Shown here: positions 27,181 through 36,974 of the stretch, in pieces
Position numbering within the stretch: the first letter of the stretch is position 1
Layout of the letters: each line of letters starts with the position of its first letter
Assembly (NCBI RefSeq): GCF_031626495.1
Contig: NZ_JAMQOJ010000006.1
Location: 399,436-463,435 of the forward strand
Reading direction: 5' to 3'
Origin: Natrinema sp031626495
GTDB lineage: Archaea; Halobacteriota; Halobacteria; Halobacteriales; Natrialbaceae
DNA: 64,000 bases
Notes under the pieces: model-generated
What the model was told of the DNA's origin: nothing
Databases searched by the model: none
What the model saw: the letters and a program-made list of their open reading frames with translations, nothing else
Program-made: the position numbers and the translations under genes

Positions 27181-27868
27181 CGTCCTCTAACACCTCCGTT
27201 GGACTTCCGGTCAGCAAGTGTCTCCCGTTGTTCATTGCGATAATTGTGTCCGAGATTGATCGCATCCGCTTCAGGTCGTGTTCAATGAGCAGTACCGCGA
27301 TATCGAACTCACTATTGAGCTGTTTGATCGTCTCGCACATGTCAATCTTTTCTGTGGGGGTGAGTCCCGCCATGATCTCATCAAGCAGTAACAACGTCGG
27401 AGCAGACATCAACGCGCGAGCCACGTCGACCTGCTTCTGCTCAATGAGTTGCAAATTTTCGGTACGAACGTTCTGTTTCTTCCCGAGGTCGAAGAACTCC
27501 AGCGTGCGTTGGTACAGTTCTTCTTCATCGAGAGTGGAGTCGCTGCCACCAAACCGATGTGCCACACGGAGGTTCTTTTCCACCGTCAGCGACCGAATCG
27601 GTTTCGGTGTCTGAAACGTCCTTGCGATTCCTTTTCTACAGATTTTGTGAGCGCGCTCTCGGGTCACGTCCTCGCCTTGAAACCGAACGGTACCCGAGTC
27701 GGGGTCAAGGGCGCCGGTAATAACGTTGAACAGGGTCGTCTTGCCGGCCCCATTCGGACCGATGAGGCCCGTAATGTCGTCCGCCGCCACAGACCCCTCG
27801 AACCCATCGAGCGCGATGATTCCCCCGAATGTTTTCGTTATATCTTCCAGTTCCAGTATCTCGCTCAT
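27149..27868 (-). CDS. livG: branched-chain amino acid type ABC transporter ATPase LivG
   Basis: A 239-residue ATPase with Walker A GPNGAGKTT and the LivG-specific RTFQTPKPIRSLTV segment. Walker B is LLLLDEIMAGLTP, and the switch is IEHD. The signature LSGGQ is replaced by ENLQLIEQKQVDVARAL, where the family normally has LSYGQQ-RRLEIARAL, so the signature is divergent. It follows livK by nine bases. Confidence 0.88.
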   Translation of the reverse strand: MSEILELEDITKTFGGIIALDGFEGSVAADDITGLIGPNGAGKTTLFNVITGALDPDSGTVRFQGEDVTRERAHKICRKGIARTFQTPKPIRSLTVEKNLRVAHRFGGSDSTLDEEELYQRTLEFFDLGKKQNVRTENLQLIEQKQVDVARALMSAPTLLLLDEIMAGLTPTEKIDMCETIKQLNSEFDIAVLLIEHDLKRMRSISDTIIAMNNGRHLLTGSPTEVLEDDGLQEAYIGK

Positions 27869-27877
27869 TTATACCAA

Positions 27878-29041
27878 CTAGGGCTTGATAACATCGCTCG
27901 TATACTGGGGAACGTTTCTGATCTCCCCATCGCTTTGCTCCCACTTGCTTACAATCATCTGGAAAGCTTCGTTGTTACCATCCCCGTCGAAGCTGACATC
28001 CCATCCAGATGCAGATTCGTACTCTATATCGGCGAGTCCGTCACGAACACTTTGAGCGTCGACGGAATCCTGTTCGTCAATAACCTGTGTTAGCATCCGA
28101 ACCGCATCATAGTTGGGAAGGCTGAGCGCGTCCATCCGAACATCGTATTCGTCTTGCATTTGTTCAGACGCCTGCTGTGCGCGTTCGTTTTTGAGGTCGA
28201 CTCCCCAATTATACATATCGACGATGTCCTCGCCGAGCGCTTCCCGAAATGCTTCCGTTCCGTACGAATCGTGCCCGATTACGATATCCACTTCTTCGAA
28301 CATGTCCTGTTCACGCATCTGTTGGACGAGTGTTGGCCCATTGCCACCCGGGAACGGGCAAAAGATCGCATCGATCTCGCCGGTATTAATCGACTGGAGT
28401 TCCGGTACAAAGTCATTGGTACTCATCGGGACCACGGCGTCTGATACCAGTTCAATATCGTAGTTATTGGCTTGCTGCTCAAGGAAATCAACTGCCGATC
28501 GCCCCATTGAATAATCAGCGGCAATGACACTAATACCGGACACGCCCTGTTGGTTGAGGAACTCAACCATCCCCGTCATTTTTTGCTTCAGATTCCCCGT
28601 CATCCGGAACGTATACTCGTCCCCTGATTCGACGACCTCCGCAGCGACAGAAATGGCCGTCATGAACGGGACTTCTTCGCTCTCGGCGTGATTGCTGAGC
28701 GCTGTTGAGACGTCGCTCGAGAACGTTCCGGTGAGAGCTGGAACGCCGTTATCGAGGAGGTCACGCGTGACCGTGATCGCAGCTTCTGGGTCACCCTCTC
28801 CGTCTTGTTTCTCGAGCGTGACTTCTCCGGATGCCTCATCAGCGAAGTCTTCGACTGCAATCTCCGCGGCTTGGAGTGCCCTTTCTCCGTTAGTCGCAAG
28901 TGGGCCCGACTGCGGGGATGGCATCCCGATTGCACGTTCGTACTTGCTCTCGTTAAAGGCCCCACCGATACAGCCAGCCAGGGCACTGACGCTAGCGAAA
29001 GCGGTCGCTTCGACAAACCGACGTCTGGTATGACGCCTCAT
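27878..29041 (-). CDS. livK: branched-chain amino acid type ABC transporter binding lipoprotein LivK
   Basis: A 387-residue periplasmic-binding-type protein. A twin-arginine motif RRRFVEA, a hydrophobic stretch and a lipobox LAGC predict Tat export and lipid anchoring. The mature part has the LivK/AmiC pattern (IGMPSPQSGPLA, then LTGTFSSDVSTAL). It is first in the operon, with TATA-like aatatttatc 30 bases upstream. Such proteins can bind branched-chain amino acids, amides or aromatic acids, and the ligand cannot be read here. It is divergent from pdxS. Confidence 0.88.
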   Translation of the reverse strand: MRRHTRRRFVEATAFASVSALAGCIGGAFNESKYERAIGMPSPQSGPLATNGERALQAAEIAVEDFADEASGEVTLEKQDGEGDPEAAITVTRDLLDNGVPALTGTFSSDVSTALSNHAESEEVPFMTAISVAAEVVESGDEYTFRMTGNLKQKMTGMVEFLNQQGVSGISVIAADYSMGRSAVDFLEQQANNYDIELVSDAVVPMSTNDFVPELQSINTGEIDAIFCPFPGGNGPTLVQQMREQDMFEEVDIVIGHDSYGTEAFREALGEDIVDMYNWGVDLKNERAQQASEQMQDEYDVRMDALSLPNYDAVRMLTQVIDEQDSVDAQSVRDGLADIEYESASGWDVSFDGDGNNEAFQMIVSKWEQSDGEIRNVPQYTSDVIKP

Positions 29042-29440
29042 ACCACTCCAGTATTAGTCCACCATGATAAATATTACTGTCTAGTGAGAGTCAGGCTTAA
29101 AAATGAGTGTAGGTATCCGATTGCCGACGGACTCTACTACGCGTACTTTGGATCTAAAAGACGTCGCCTCCCTCGCTCTAATCAACGATCTCTGAGCCAT
29201 CTAGTCAATTTGATCACCAATACCGCATTCAGGATCTGCTACTGGTTCTACACTTGTGGTGTGTGGATGACCTATGCAAAAATTGCCGAAAGACATCTTT
29301 CAACTCTCGATCGAGATAGCTACTTAGTTGGTAAGTCCAGGACAATCGAGTTCCGCAAGACTCTACCCGTATGCCTCTCCGAAGCCGATCCTCTACAGTG
29401 GCCAGTAGATATATATTGGGCGATAAAAGATAGGAAAAGC
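29042..29440. other. divergent promoter region livK/pdxS
   Basis: About 400 bases. The livK TATA-like element lies at about 29065-29075 (minus) and the pdxS element (agatatatattgg) at about 29408-29418 (plus). Nothing coding was recognised between them. Confidence 0.5.
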
Positions 29441-30349
29441 ATGGCAGAAGCATCCGATTTAGAGGAACTCCGTCAGGGAACAGAACTCATCAAACGCGGT
29501 TTCGCCCAAATGCAGAAAGGAGGGGTCATTATGGATGTCGTCAATGGTGAACAGGCCCGAATTGCCGAAGATGCCGGGGCCGTCGCCGTCATGGCGCTTG
29601 AGGCAGTCCCAGCGGATATCCGTAAACGGGGAGGGGTTTCTCGTATGGCGGACCCAGATACTATCCGTGAGATTATCGACGAGGTCTCGATTCCGGTCAT
29701 GGGGAAATCACGAATCGGCCATACCAAAGAAGCCGAAATCCTCGAAGCCGTTGACGTCGATATGATCGATGAAAGCGAAGTGCTCACCCCTGCCGACAAC
29801 CGCTACCATATCGACAAACGTGAATTCACGGCACCTTTCGTTTGTGGAGCTCGCGACCTCGGCGAGGCGCTCCGCCGAATTAACGAAGGCGCCGCGATGA
29901 TTCGCACGAAAGGCGAAGCGGGGACGGGAGACGTAAATCAGGCTGTCCATCATCAACGGAATATCAAGGGGGCGATCCGATCGCTGGAAGGGATGACGTT
30001 TGAAGAACGGGAATCGTGGGCTCGAGAAAACGATGCTCCCGCCGAATTAGTACATGAAACGGCAGAAATGGGGCGTCTACCCGTTGTGAACTTTGCTGCT
30101 GGGGGCATCGCGACACCAGCGGATGCCGCATTGATGATGCACCATGGTTGTGATGGCATCTTTGTCGGGAGTGGGATCTTCGGAGCCGAAAATCCCGAGG
30201 CAATGGCCAACTCTATCGTTGACGCAGTCAATCATTGGGATGACCCCGAAACCCTGGCTGCACTTGCCAGTGGGATCGGGGAGGGAATGAAAGGTAAAGC
30301 CAACGAGGATCTATCGGGAGACGAGCAACTTCAAGAACACGGTGTGTGA
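29441..30349 (+). CDS. pdxS: pyridoxal 5'-phosphate synthase lyase subunit
   Basis: A 302-residue PdxS/Pdx1 enzyme, a TIM-barrel that makes PLP from ribose 5-phosphate, glyceraldehyde 3-phosphate and ammonia. Signature blocks are LIKRGFAQMQKGGVIMDV, MALEAVPADIR, the lysine in VMGKSRIGH, MIDESEVLTPAD and RTKGEAGTGDV. The ATG at 29441 lies 29 bases after a TATA box, so the message is leaderless; the longer open frame upstream is not family sequence. Its glutaminase partner PdxT is not in the window. The nearby PLP enzymes (TrpB and two aminotransferases) would use its product. Confidence 0.94.
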   Translation: MAEASDLEELRQGTELIKRGFAQMQKGGVIMDVVNGEQARIAEDAGAVAVMALEAVPADIRKRGGVSRMADPDTIREIIDEVSIPVMGKSRIGHTKEAEILEAVDVDMIDESEVLTPADNRYHIDKREFTAPFVCGARDLGEALRRINEGAAMIRTKGEAGTGDVNQAVHHQRNIKGAIRSLEGMTFEERESWARENDAPAELVHETAEMGRLPVVNFAAGGIATPADAALMMHHGCDGIFVGSGIFGAENPEAMANSIVDAVNHWDDPETLAALASGIGEGMKGKANEDLSGDEQLQEHGV

Positions 30350-30694
30350 TCTCCTAGTTGTTAGAAAAGCAATACTCTTCCGCACATTATTGTGGCGGAG
30401 ATAGGATGAGCGGACGTATTGATTCGGGCCGGGATTAGATAGACGATAGTACTGTCATAATTAGAGAGCGGCTCGATGGGGTGTTTCGGCGAGGAAAATA
30501 GTCAGGCTGGTCTCTTCATCAGGCCGTCTACGGAATTGTTTCAGACTCGATCCTTTCCTATAGAATTATTCCATGCTATCCAGACTGTGAGTGACAGCCA
30601 CATATAAATATCCATAAGAATAAATCAAAATACACTCGCCCGGAACGGTCAAATATGGAATAGATTTATGTGGATTATTGCCATATCACGTCTT
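30350..30694. other. intergenic stretch upstream of trpB
   Basis: About 345 bases. A weak partial palindrome around agatagt/actgtc is centred at 30450/30451 and shares the ATAGTACT core of the 26-bp palindrome family. The trpB TATA-like gatttatg lies at about 30662-30670. No gene was recognised. Confidence 0.4.
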
Positions 30695-31870
30695 ATGGGT
30701 TCTAACGACTCAGCCCAGGCGCAGACTTTCGGACAGTTCGGTGGACGCTATGTCCCAGAGGAATTAGAAGAGGTACTCGCGGATCTAGCCGATGAGTACG
30801 ACCGCTTGAAAGAGGATCAAGAGTTCCAGGAGGAACTCGACGAACTGATGCGTAATTTCGCAGGTCGTCCTACCCCGCTTTACCATGCACCGACGCTTTC
30901 CGAGAAGTACGGGACGACCATCTATCTCAAACGGGAAGATCTAGTTCACGGTGGGGCTCACAAACTGAATAACGCGCTCGGCCAAGCACTACTGGCCAAA
31001 CACGCCGGGAAAGAGCGACTGATCGCTGAAACGGGTGCTGGCCAACATGGAACAGCGACGTCAATCGTTGGTGCGCTCACTGGTCTCGAGACAGAGATTT
31101 ACCAGGGCAAAAAGGACGTCGAGCGGCAGCAGATGAATGTCTTCCGGATGGAGCAAATGGGAGCGACCGTCAATGAGGTCACACGCGGCGGTGCTGGCCT
31201 CGCAGATGCGGTCGATGCGGCTATGGAAGATCTGATCGAAAACTCTGATGACACCCACTATATGGTCGGTTCGGTCGTCGGTCCGGATCCATGGCCGCGA
31301 ATGGTCCGTGACTTCCAGTCGGTAATCGGTGAAGAAGCACGCGAACAAATCCTCGAGCAGGAGGGCCAATTACCGGACGCTGCTGTCGCTTGCGTCGGCG
31401 GCGGTTCGAATGCGATGGGCCTGTTCCATCCATTCTTCGACGACAGCGAAGTCGATTTCTATGGTGCGGAGGCCGCTGGAAAAGGACTCGAGACTGACCA
31501 GCACGCAGCACCACTTTCAGAGGGGGAAGAGGAAGTGTATCAGGGAATGCGAACTCAGGTAATCGACGACGATGTCGAAGTCCACTCCATCGCTGCGGGC
31601 CTCGACTATCCCGGAGTGGGTCCGGAACACGCGAACTATCAAGCGATGGATCGGTGCACGTATCGGGGCGTCCTTGACGATGAAGCGCTCGAAGCCTTCC
31701 AAGACCTCTGTGAGTACGAAGGGATTGTTCCCGCTCTCGAGTCGAGTCACGCTGTCGCTCTCGCGAAGAAAGTGGCCGCCGAGATGAGCGAGGATGACGT
31801 TCTTCTCGTGAACGTAAGCGGACGAGGTGACAAAGACGTCGAAAAGATCGCCTCGGAGTACTTGCAGTAA
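30695..31870 (+). CDS. trpB: tryptophan synthase beta chain (orphan)
   Basis: A 391-residue TrpB of the main (TrpB1) type. It starts with FGQFGGRYVPE, carries the PLP lysine in HGGAHKLNNALGQ, the catalytic region ETGAGQHG and the phosphate loop VGGGSNAMG. It condenses indole with serine to tryptophan, or deaminates serine, and can run in reverse at low rate. The start at 30695 is 27 bases after a TATA-like box. No trpA, trpC or trpD is present, so it is either a scattered biosynthetic gene or an indole-salvage enzyme. serA, serB and pdxS nearby could supply substrate and cofactor. Confidence 0.93.
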   Translation: MGSNDSAQAQTFGQFGGRYVPEELEEVLADLADEYDRLKEDQEFQEELDELMRNFAGRPTPLYHAPTLSEKYGTTIYLKREDLVHGGAHKLNNALGQALLAKHAGKERLIAETGAGQHGTATSIVGALTGLETEIYQGKKDVERQQMNVFRMEQMGATVNEVTRGGAGLADAVDAAMEDLIENSDDTHYMVGSVVGPDPWPRMVRDFQSVIGEEAREQILEQEGQLPDAAVACVGGGSNAMGLFHPFFDDSEVDFYGAEAAGKGLETDQHAAPLSEGEEEVYQGMRTQVIDDDVEVHSIAAGLDYPGVGPEHANYQAMDRCTYRGVLDDEALEAFQDLCEYEGIVPALESSHAVALAKKVAAEMSEDDVLLVNVSGRGDKDVEKIASEYLQ

Positions 31871-32021
31871 GCTACGGACCGTTTCGGTTGGAGTAGTGGC
31901 TTCTGTCCCGAGAAGACCCCACTCTTTCTACGCCAAGTGCGCGTGTTTCGTCGGTCTCACCGCAGTTCTATCCATAATTAGTATATAAAGCCGATAGAAT
32001 ATAGTGCCGGTTTGTTTCGAC

Positions 32022-34355
32022 TTAACGGTGTGAGTCGAGCAGAAGTTTCTGCTCGACCCGTTTGACCTCGTGTTGGACGTCGCGGACGGCGTCGATGTTC
32101 GCCGAGATCGAGCTGATGCCCTCGTTGACGAGGAAGCGGGCCATTTCGGGTTTCGAGCCGGCCTGGCCGCAGATGCTCGTGTCGACGTCGTGTTCGCGGC
32201 AGGTCTCGATGACATCGCCGATCAGCCGCAACACGGCGGGGTGGAGTTCGTCGAAGCGGTCGGCGACGTTCTCGTTGTTCCGGTCGACGGCGAGCGTGTA
32301 CTGGGTCAGGTCGTTGGTGCCGAACGAGGCGAAGTCGATGCCGGCTTCGGCCATCCCCTCGACCGACAGCGCCGAGGCCGGCGTCTCGATCATCGCGCCC
32401 CAGCGGCGCTTCTCGGGGTCGATGCCCGCTTCCTTCATGAGTTCTTTCGCCTGCAGGACGTCCTCGGCGTCGTTGACCAGCGGGAGCATGATCTCGACGT
32501 TGTCGTAGCCCATCTCGTAGAGCCGACGGAACGCCTCGAGTTCGTGAGCGAAGACGTCGGGTCGGTCCAGCGAGCGCCGGATGCCCCGGTAGCCGAGCAT
32601 CGGGTTGTGCTCTTCGGGCTCGTCGTTGCCGCCCTCGAGCTGGCGGAACTCGTCGGTGGGGGCGTCGAGGGTGCGCACGCGGACGGGACGCGGATAGAAC
32701 TCGTCGGCGACGCCGCGGATACCGTCGACGAGTTCGGAGATGTAGGCGTCCTCGCCGTTTTCCTCGATGTACTTGGCGGGCGTCTGGTTCAGCGAAAGGA
32801 TCATGTGCTCCGTGCGAAGGAGACCGACGCCGTCGGCACCCGTCGCGGCCGCGCGCTCGGCGGCCTCGGGGATGGAGACGTTGACCTTGACCTCGGTCGC
32901 GGTCATCGGCTTGACCGGTGACTGCGGCCGAACTTCCTCGACGGGTTCGGTCTCTTCGTCGGGCTCGACCGCCGTCCCCTCGAGCACCGACCCCTTCTCG
33001 CCGTCGAGCGTGACGACCTGTCCGTCCTCCAGGACGGTCGTCGCGTTGGTCGTGCCGACGATGGCGGGGACGCCGAGTTCTCGCGAGACGATGGCGGCGT
33101 GGCTGGTCATGCCGCCCTCGTCAGTGATGATTCCCGAAGCGCGTTTCATCGCGGGAACCATGTCGGGCATCGTCATCTCGGTGACGATGATGTCGCCCTC
33201 GCCGACCTTCGCCAGATCGTCGAGTTTGGTGACGATCCGCGCCGGGCCGCTGACCGTGCCCGGACTCGAGCCAAGGCCGTCGACGAGCACGTCGCCGGAG
33301 GAACTCGCGTCGGACGCGCCGCCCCCGCCTTCGGCCGTCTGGACGCCGCTGCCGTCGGTCAGCCCCTTCGAGGCGGTATCGCCGCTGGCCGCCTCGGCGG
33401 CGTCGCCGTCGCTCTCGTCGATCGTGGTGATCGGACGGGACTGGAGCATATAGACCTCGCCGTCGACGATGGCCCACTCGACGTCCTGGGGTTCGCCGTA
33501 GTGGTCCTCGACGCGCTCGCCGAGGTCCATGAGCTCGTCGATCTCGTCGTCGGAGACGACCCGTTGGGTCCGCTTGTCCTCTGGCACGTCGCGCTCGACG
33601 GTCTGGCCGGTCGCCTCGTCTTTCTCGTACATCACCTTCTTCTCGGCGATGGTGACGTCCATCGACCGGTCCTTTCGGTCGATGACGTAGTTGTCCGGCG
33701 AGACGGCGCCGGAGACGACGGCCTCGCCGAGTCCCCAGGCGGCCTCGATGATCATCGTCGGATCGCCCGTCGAGGGGTGACTCGTGAACATCACGCCCGA
33801 CTTCTCGGCGTCGACCATCTGCTGGACGACGACCGCGATGTTGACCGCGGAGTGGTCGAAGCCCTGCTCCTGGCGGTAGTAGATCGCCCGCTGAGTGAAC
33901 AGCGAGGCCCAGCACTCGCGGACGCGGTCGAGCAGGTCTTCCTCGGTGACGTTGAGGAACGTCTCCTGTTGCCCGGCGAAGGAGGCGTCAGGCAGGTCCT
34001 CGGCCGTCGCTGACGAGCGCACCGCGACGAACGCCTCGCCGTCGCCGACCTCGCGGTAGCTCGCGACGATCTCTTCGCGGAGGTCGTCGGGGAACGGCGT
34101 CTCGAGGATGAGTTCCTGTGCGCGGTCGGCCGCGTCGGCCAGCGCGGCCGAGTCGTCGACGTCGACGTCGACCGCCGCGAACAGTTCCTCGTCTATTCCG
34201 GCTTCTTCGATAAACGAGCGATAGGTCCCGGCGGTTACGACGAATCCCGGGGGAACGGGCAGCCCCGCGCCCGTCAACTCGCCCAGGGAGGCACCTTTGC
34301 CGCCGACCTTCTCGAGGTCGTCGGCACCGATCTCGTCCAGCCAGAGTACAGCCAT
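32022..34355 (-). CDS. ppsA: phosphoenolpyruvate synthase
   Basis: A 777-residue PpsA, which makes phosphoenolpyruvate from pyruvate and ATP for gluconeogenesis. It has the N-terminal ATP-grasp domain (GGKGASLGEL, later RSSATAEDLPDASFAGQQ). An acidic Gly/Ser/Ala linker (about 315-355) typical of haloarchaeal versions precedes the phosphohistidine domain GGMTSHAAI. The PEP-binding barrel follows, with GVGLLRTEHM and the terminal CGQAGSKPEMA. GC content and codon use are higher than in the flanking DNA, as for a core gene. It stands alone. Confidence 0.94.
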   Translation of the reverse strand: MAVLWLDEIGADDLEKVGGKGASLGELTGAGLPVPPGFVVTAGTYRSFIEEAGIDEELFAAVDVDVDDSAALADAADRAQELILETPFPDDLREEIVASYREVGDGEAFVAVRSSATAEDLPDASFAGQQETFLNVTEEDLLDRVRECWASLFTQRAIYYRQEQGFDHSAVNIAVVVQQMVDAEKSGVMFTSHPSTGDPTMIIEAAWGLGEAVVSGAVSPDNYVIDRKDRSMDVTIAEKKVMYEKDEATGQTVERDVPEDKRTQRVVSDDEIDELMDLGERVEDHYGEPQDVEWAIVDGEVYMLQSRPITTIDESDGDAAEAASGDTASKGLTDGSGVQTAEGGGGASDASSSGDVLVDGLGSSPGTVSGPARIVTKLDDLAKVGEGDIIVTEMTMPDMVPAMKRASGIITDEGGMTSHAAIVSRELGVPAIVGTTNATTVLEDGQVVTLDGEKGSVLEGTAVEPDEETEPVEEVRPQSPVKPMTATEVKVNVSIPEAAERAAATGADGVGLLRTEHMILSLNQTPAKYIEENGEDAYISELVDGIRGVADEFYPRPVRVRTLDAPTDEFRQLEGGNDEPEEHNPMLGYRGIRRSLDRPDVFAHELEAFRRLYEMGYDNVEIMLPLVNDAEDVLQAKELMKEAGIDPEKRRWGAMIETPASALSVEGMAEAGIDFASFGTNDLTQYTLAVDRNNENVADRFDELHPAVLRLIGDVIETCREHDVDTSICGQAGSKPEMARFLVNEGISSISANIDAVRDVQHEVKRVEQKLLLDSHR

Positions 34356-35469
34356 CTGTACCTAACAAATCGAATAACGAAACAAAGAGTCTTACGGCTT
34401 GTAATAGCTGAGTTAGGTATCGTTGCGGGGTTATAGCCACGATGGTGGGAGATGTCTGGTTTCAGTTGACTACCCATGGATAGATATGCGGCGTTTTCTG
34501 GGGGGTTGTATTTGATAAATATTTATCGTATATGCACCAAGATTCGTTCGCTAGCTTCAAATGACCGGTTTAAACCACTATGCAACGGGTGATAGTAATT
34601 GAATTCCTCAGAGCTTGTTTGATACTACCAAACCAACATCTTATCATCATGTAAAAATAGAAGGTGTATATATCCCATTATATTATATTGGCACCACAGC
34701 CGATAATTCAGCGAAAATCTATGCGTATCTTGCATCTTCGCCTGCGTTCGCACGATAGAACAGAGATAAGAGATGCATTCGGGCGAATAGCTCTGCGTTT
34801 GGTGTTAACAAACGCACTACGGACAGCGAGAGTTAGGCGGCAGCAAGTTTTTATTCGCCGAGAAATTCACTTCAAAAACTGATACGGTGATCCAATTCGG
34901 GGTGGCTGACCCGCTAAAAGCGGAATCCATTGGCAGGCCGTATCTGACATTGCGGGTTTGCCGACTGCTGAGTCGAGAGATCTGTCCTGCCTGTCTTAGG
35001 AAACTGCCCATCGCTCATCTGAATCACTAACGGATAGACTAACAATAGTACTGTTGTTAGTCTAAAGTGGCGATGACAGCTATTCTCGAAATTAGCTAAT
35101 CGATTCAAGTCCAGGGAAGTGGACAGTCCGCATCAGTTCTGTAATGGGAAACATACGCAGTCAGATAGCAGCGCCAGTATCGTTTATACCTCCTGTCACG
35201 GGTGTCTGTTCACAATTGACAAACTTCCCTAGTCTGTCCGAAAAATAATCCATTTTTGTTGTTAAAACACTGCGGAGGTAGCTCTATCGCATTGATGGCT
35301 CGGCGATCCAAGTCAAACCGGTTGTGGTATCTCTGTTCGCGCAATTCCCTCTGTGCCGCTCTAACCGAAGTTTGCACATTAGACTATGATAGAAAATCAT
35401 CCCGACCCTGGTAGAATAGAACCTGTATCCGTCCCGAATATATAAGTTATAGACGGGGGAGCAATTGGT
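34356..35469. other. long AT-rich gene-free region
   Basis: About 1.1 kb without a supported gene. It carries the imperfect 30-bp palindrome at 35035-35064 and ends with the promoter of the second IclR gene (atatataagtt, about 35438-35448). It resembles the gene-free region before the first IclR copy in AT content, palindrome position and promoter. Confidence 0.5.
35035..35064. repeat. 30-bp palindrome, family member 2
   Basis: The half-site TAGACTAACAATAGT is followed by its reverse complement with one mismatched pair (35046/35053). It shares AACAATAGTACT with the palindromes at 10651-10676 and 58237-58262. It lies about 405 bases before the second IclR gene. Confidence 0.65.
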
Positions 35470-36249
35470 ATGGGCGAGAAACAAGACAAGGGCCAACGTA
35501 CGATTCAATCCGTTGAGAAGGCGTGTCAAATCGTCAGGGCGTTACGGGAACTCGACGGCGCGGGGGTAACCGAGATCGCGGATCAGGTGAATATGTCCAA
35601 AGGATCGGCGCACACGTACCTGAAGACGCTGCAGCGAAACAACATCGTGACCGAGATTGACGGACGCTATCAGCTCGGCCTCTTCTTACTCGAGCTCGGC
35701 GAGTACGTCAAACATCAGAATGAAGTGTGGCAGTTCGCCCAAGAGCCGCTCGAGGAGATGGCTGCAGAGACGGGCGAGTTGGCCCGTCTGATCGTTCGAG
35801 AACAGGGCTATGGGGTCTATCTCGCGAAAGCAGCAGGAGAGCACGCGATCGAGACGACGATTCGCCCGGGCCAGCGCGAATATCTCCACTATACGTCGCA
35901 AGGAAAGGCGATTCTCGCCCACATGTCCGAAGCCGAGGTACGAAAGGTCATCGATACGCACGGCCTGCCGAAGCGAACGGAGAAGACGATTACGGAGTCA
36001 GCCGAGTTATTCGAGGAATTAGAGGAGATCCGCGAGCGGGGAATCGCCTTCAGCCAGAGCGAACGAACCCGGGGCTTGCGATGTGTCGCCGCGCCGATTC
36101 ATGCACCGAGCGGTACGGTCGTAGCCGCAATCGGCGTCTGTGGCCCCACGAGTCGCATGCGCGGGGATCGATTCCGCGAGGAGTTGCCGACGCTGGTCCG
36201 CGACAAAGCGAACGTCATCGAGGTCAACATGCAAATGGATGCAGATTAG
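35470..36249 (+). CDS. IclR-family transcriptional regulator, copy 2
   Basis: A 259-residue regulator nearly identical to the one at 11040-11819. The winged helix and ligand domain are the same, with five substitutions after residue 13. Only the first dozen residues and the promoter differ freely. DNA similarity also runs about 30 bases past the stop codon. A TATA box (atatataagtt) about 30 bases before the ATG gives a leaderless start. Unlike copy 1 it has no nicX-like gene behind it; downstream lie tiny genes and the formate dehydrogenase pair. It probably recognises the same operator as copy 1 because the reading helix is unchanged. Confidence 0.92.
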   Translation: MGEKQDKGQRTIQSVEKACQIVRALRELDGAGVTEIADQVNMSKGSAHTYLKTLQRNNIVTEIDGRYQLGLFLLELGEYVKHQNEVWQFAQEPLEEMAAETGELARLIVREQGYGVYLAKAAGEHAIETTIRPGQREYLHYTSQGKAILAHMSEAEVRKVIDTHGLPKRTEKTITESAELFEELEEIRERGIAFSQSERTRGLRCVAAPIHAPSGTVVAAIGVCGPTSRMRGDRFREELPTLVRDKANVIEVNMQMDAD

Positions 36250-36541
36250 AAAGTAGAGTCGCCTGATCTACAGACCGAAGGCCTACTCTGTATCATCTTT
36301 CGTGAGAGTAAAGAATTTTGAAGGCTTGAAATTATTTAACCCCAAATATCTTATGAACGGAAAATCCAGCAGTGCTGCGGATGACACTTGAGTTAGGCCT
36401 CGGTCTGACTCCTGGCTCTGCTACTGGGCTTATCAGATCAGTCTTGAACGCTCCGGTAACGTGACCCAGTGAGACCGATATTGGGGATCAAGAGCCCTGT
36501 CGCCGGAGTATAGCCTGTAAAGGTTCTTCAGTACGCTGCAG

Positions 36542-36691
36542 TTATTCTTTACTATCAACCTCCAGAACAGCGATCTCAACAGTCTTATTTGCGTACTCGC
36601 TACCGAGATAAATTCGGCCACGATTGTCGGTTGGCTGTTTGAGGATATCGTCGGGGTCGACCTTGACGTCCATATGGTACTCCTTTCCCAT
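36542..36691 (-). CDS. small 49-residue protein of AbrB/antitoxin-like character
   Basis: A short acidic protein, MGKEYHMDVKVDPDDI to LEVDSKE. The central part NRGRIYLGSEYANKTVEIAVL resembles the swapped-hairpin (AbrB/MazE) pattern of a Gly-Arg-Ile strand followed by a VEIAVL strand. No toxin partner is adjacent. An alternative start is the inner ATG at 36673. It is divergent from the zinc-ribbon gene at 36873. Confidence 0.5.
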   Translation of the reverse strand: MGKEYHMDVKVDPDDILKQPTDNRGRIYLGSEYANKTVEIAVLEVDSKE

Positions 36692-36872
36692 ACTGATATA
36701 AAAAATATGGGTACTGATCTAGGTGTTGCCCATAGAACTCCTCTCCCTCAACAAAGTCTGCCACCTCGATTCCGTGATCCCTCACGCCTAGCGGGCGATC
36801 TCGCTTGCCAGGCGATTGGGTTACGTCGATTGTCAGAAAAGGTTTTAGTGATTGTCGATCATTGCTCTTCAC

Positions 36873-36974
36873 ATGGAGTACATTTGCCCCGAGTGTCGAG
36901 AGACCGTTGAGCCACAACAGTATCCATCCAGATGTCCTCACTGTGGTTTCACTCCGAACGGAGGCGCTGATTGA
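36873..36974 (+). CDS. 33-residue zinc-ribbon (rubrerythrin-like) protein
   Basis: A tiny protein with two C-x2-C pairs, CPEC near the start and CPHC 16 residues later, the knuckles of a zinc ribbon. Haloarchaea have many such mini-proteins, often labelled rubrerythrin-like. A TATA-like ggttttagtg about 25-30 bases before the ATG supports expression of a leaderless mRNA. No partner can be named; regulation or RNA/DNA binding is possible. Confidence 0.7.
   Translation: MEYICPECRETVEPQQYPSRCPHCGFTPNGGAD

Noticed and set aside
32070..34013. Long open frames antisense to ppsA
   Set aside because: The sense strand encodes a complete phosphoenolpyruvate synthase; antisense frames have no motifs.
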